Below are positions 4,694-6,714 of a stretch of DNA of 6,714 nucleotides, piece by piece. The translations under genes and the position numbers were made by a program. How positions within the stretch are numbered: position 1 is the stretch's first letter; every line of letters begins with the position of its first letter. The notes under the pieces were generated by a model that saw nothing but the letters and a program-made list of their open reading frames with translations, did not search any database and was not told the DNA's origin. Source of the DNA: Anaerolineae bacterium (GTDB lineage Bacteria; Chloroflexota; Anaerolineae; CG2-30-64-16); assembly GCA_025454565.1 (NCBI GenBank), contig JALOOE010000147.1:1-6714 (forward strand), read 5' to 3'.

Positions 4694-6371
4694 ATGGTGC
4701 ACCCATGGCAGAGCTTCTACGATAAGGGCGTCCCATCGACCATTGTCTATCCGCGCATGTCGCTATTTCAGGTTCTCGATGATATAGCGCGCAAATATGC
4801 GAACCGCGTCGCCACCAAACTGATATTGCGTTATCTCGGCCCTGTGGCCCTCGGCGGCGAGCTGACGTACGCGCAGCTTCTCTCAGAGGTCAACCGGTTT
4901 GCCGCCGCGCTCTACTCGCTGGGGGTGCGCAAAGGGGAGCGCATCGCCATCATGACGCCCAACCTGCCGCAGTTCGTAATCAGCTTCTACGGTGCGACCA
5001 GGCTGGGCGCGATTGTCGTCAACACCAATCCGACCTATACCAGCCGCGAGATGGCGCATCAGTTCGCCGACGCCGGCGCCGAGACGGTGGTCCTGCTCAG
5101 CCCGTACTACCGCAAGCTGAAAGAAATCCAGGCGCACACGGCGATCAAGCGCGTCATCGTCACCGATGTAACCGAGTATGCCACCGGACTCACCACGGCG
5201 CTGGCGGGGCGTAAGTTGCGCCACCAGGGGTTGATGGTGGATGTGCCCGAGGCTGAGGGCGTCTATCATTTCAGGAAGCTCCTGGATGCGCATCCCGAAG
5301 CGCCGCCCGCGGTCACTGTCGATCCCGATGAGATCGCGTTGTTCCAGTATACAGGCGGCACGACAGGCATTCCCAAAGCGGCCATGCTGTCGCACTACAA
5401 TCTCGTGACCAACACGGTGCAGGTGGATCATTGGCTGACCAGCCTGGAGGAAGGTAAAGAGCGGGTCATGGGCGCCATTCCTTTCTTTCACGTTTACGGC
5501 ATGACGGTAGCCATGAGCCTGTCCATCTATTGCGGCGGGACGCTTCTCATTGTCCCCAACCCTCGCCCGATCGATGGGGTGATGAAGGCGATCCACAAGG
5601 AAAGGGCGACCGTCTTCCCTGGCGTCCCGGCGATGTACATCGGCATCATCAACCATCCTGACGTGAGCCAGTACGATCTGCGATCCGTCAAGGCGTGCAT
5701 CAGCGGCTCGGCGCCGCTGCCGATGGAAGTGCAGGACAAGTTCGGCGAGATCACGGGCGGGCGATTAGTCGAGGGCTATGGGTTGACCGAGGCGGCGCCG
5801 GTGACGCACTGCAACCCGATATACGGCACGCGCAAGGCCGGCTCCATCGGCGTTCCGTTCCCCGACGTGGCGGCCAAGATCATGGATTACGACAAGCTGA
5901 TCGAAAAGCCGCAGGGCGAAGAGGGGGAGTTGTGGGTCGCGGGGCCGCAGGTCATGCAGGGTTACTGGAACAAGCCGGATGAGACGGCGAAGACCATCAC
6001 GGAGGACGGCTGGCTGCGCACCGGCGACATCGCCCGGATGGACCAGGACGGCTATTTCTATATTGTCGACCGGCTCAAGGATCTCATCATCGCATCCGGC
6101 TACAAGGTGATCCCGCGCGAGGTGGAAGAGGTGCTTTTCCAGCACCCGAAGGTGCAGGAGGCCGTTGTGGCCGGCGTCCCCGATGCCTATCGAGGAGAAA
6201 CGGTTAAGGCCTTTGTCGTGCTCAAGGCCGGCGAAACCGCCACCACTGACGAGATCGCCAGGTGGTGCGCCGAGCGGCTCGCGCCCTACAAAGTACCTAA
6301 ACAGATCGAGTTTCGCTCCGAGCTACCCAAGACGATGGTGGGGAAGGTGTTGCGACGCGTCGAAGGGGTGA
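4694..6371 (+). CDS. Long-chain acyl-CoA synthetase (FadD-like, AMP-forming); expected stop lost by a probable 1-base indel
   Basis: Adenylate-forming ligase that activates a fatty acid with ATP to acyl-AMP and then acyl-CoA, in the cytoplasm. The N-terminus MVHPWQSFYDKGVPSTIVYP is typical of bacterial long-chain synthetases. Motifs in order: P-loop YTGGTTGIPK (219-228), EGYGLTE (360-366), the hinge-region GD (444-445) before DGYFYIVDRLKDLIIASGYKV (452-472), and PKTMVGK with the catalytic Lys K551. All domains lie in one frame. After VLRRVEG (552-558), where relatives end, the read frame has no stop and stays open to the window edge, antisense to the MoaD-like gene. Removing one G from the GGGG at 6365-6368 would place TGA (6369-6371) directly after VEG and give 558 residues, a normal length. 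The end given here assumes that correction. Chain-length preference cannot be read; a medium-chain or other acid substrate is possible. A strong consensus promoter and ribosome site suggest high potential expression. Confidence 0.9.
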
Positions 6372-6373
6372 AA

Positions 6374-6416
6374 GGGCGAGGGGGAGGGCATCTTTCGCCG
6401 TGCTCCCGCTTCGCCC
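6374..6416. terminator. GC-rich hairpin between convergent acyl-CoA synthetase and MoaD-like gene
   Basis: GGGCGA (6374-6379) pairs with TCGCCC (6411-6416) and GGGAG (6382-6386) with CTCCC (6403-6407), with a small internal loop between and a possible inner GGC/GCC stem. It begins 2 bases after the reconstructed stop of the synthetase and ends 8 bases before the stop of the MoaD-like gene, the usual place for a shared bidirectional terminator. T runs are poor on both strands (only TTT on the minus strand), so its efficiency is uncertain. Its position also supports 6371 as the true end of the synthetase. Confidence 0.45.
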
Positions 6417-6424
6417 ATGCTCCG

Positions 6425-6688
6425 TCATCCGCCCCCGATGGCCGGGACGAAGTGTATTTCGCTCTCTGGCGCCACTTTTGCGCGCAAGCCTTGCCGGTTG
6501 GCGACACCGTCGATGGTCAGCAGGATGCCGCGCCGCAGCACGCCGTCCTCCACCAGTCGCGCTCTGATGCCCGGATAGCGCCCCTCAAGCGCGTCGATCA
6601 GCTCGCGCACCTTACCGCCGGGCACAGCCACCTGCGCCAGGCCGCCGGTCAGGTCGCGCATCAGGGGTGGAATCCACACAGTTGCCAT
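6425..6688 (-). CDS. MoaD/ThiS-family small sulfur-carrier (ubiquitin-like) protein
   Basis: Beta-grasp protein of 87 residues. Members are adenylated at a C-terminal Gly-Gly by an E1-like enzyme (MoeB/ThiF) and carry sulfur as a thiocarboxylate for molybdopterin, thiamine, cysteine or tRNA thiolation. Family features visible: the start MATVWIPPLMRDLTGG, VRELIDALEGRYPGIRARL (28-45), LLTIDGV (56-62) and the end IHFVPAIGGG. Relatives commonly end PAIAGG or PAVAGG, so the third glycine looks like an Ala-to-Gly change and not an added residue; the essential GG terminus is intact. The ATG at 6688 has no clear ribosome site in the 26 bases available upstream. No E1 enzyme, MoaE or thiamine gene is in the window, so the pathway cannot be assigned; the gene to the right of the edge may be informative. 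Confidence 0.9.
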   Translation of the reverse strand: MATVWIPPLMRDLTGGLAQVAVPGGKVRELIDALEGRYPGIRARLVEDGVLRRGILLTIDGVANRQGLRAKVAPESEIHFVPAIGGG

Positions 6689-6714
6689 GATCTGACGCTG
6701 TTCACCACAAAGGC

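Noticed and set aside
4883..5656. Minus-strand open frame of 257 codons
   Set aside because: It is fully antisense to the acyl-CoA synthetase, with His/Arg/Asp-rich composition typical of a shadow frame and no domain I recognise.
6372..6714. A genuine C-terminal extension of the synthetase across the MoaD-like gene
   Set aside because: The extension is the codon-aligned antisense of a conserved gene and shows no domain; a 1-base indel restoring a stop at the family's normal end is simpler. Kept as a finding because the raw read has no stop.

Overview
The window looks like a stretch of a GC-rich bacterial chromosome. The likely source is Chloroflexota (Roseiflexus/Chloroflexus-like or a related lineage). 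This is inferred from gene style: a short CxxCH haem-binding protein, a membrane-anchored glycosidase with a long Thr/Pro/Ser linker, a 'KTMVGKVLRR'-ending acyl-CoA synthetase and a small 'VPAIGGG'-ending MoaD-like protein. No marker gene proves it. The four gene-start regions with enough upstream sequence each have a recognisable sigma70-type promoter, one of them an exact consensus.

Layout, left to right. (1) A GT4-family glycosyltransferase on the minus strand, cut by the left edge (1-1061). (2) A 268-base divergent intergenic region with two back-to-back promoters, a 35-bp interrupted dyad between them, and a terminator-like hairpin in the glycosyltransferase leader. (3) A membrane-anchored metallophosphoesterase on the plus strand (1330-2316). 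(4) A convergent single-haem, membrane-anchored cytochrome-like protein on the minus strand (2378-2806) with its own promoter. (5) A membrane-anchored clan-A-type glycoside hydrolase on the minus strand (2968-4344). (6) A second divergent region, 349 bases without a gene (4345-4693). It holds a promoter for the glycosidase, a terminator-like hairpin overlapping that promoter, a cluster of TGAC motifs, and a perfect TTGACA-17-TATAAT promoter driving a leader of about 170 nt. (7) A FadD-like long-chain acyl-CoA synthetase on the plus strand (4694-about 6371), whose frame lacks its expected stop. (8) A convergent MoaD/ThiS-type small sulfur-carrier protein on the minus strand (6425-6688).

The genes do not form one operon; strand switches and separate promoters suggest mostly independent units. 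The glycosyltransferase, phosphoesterase and glycosidase could all act on the cell envelope or exopolysaccharide, but that link is only inference. I see no phage, transposon, CRISPR, tRNA or rRNA feature and no clearly new multi-gene system. The most checkable oddities are the missing stop codon of the acyl-CoA synthetase (one extra G in a G4 run would explain it), the attenuator-like leader of the glycosyltransferase, and the structured divergent control regions.
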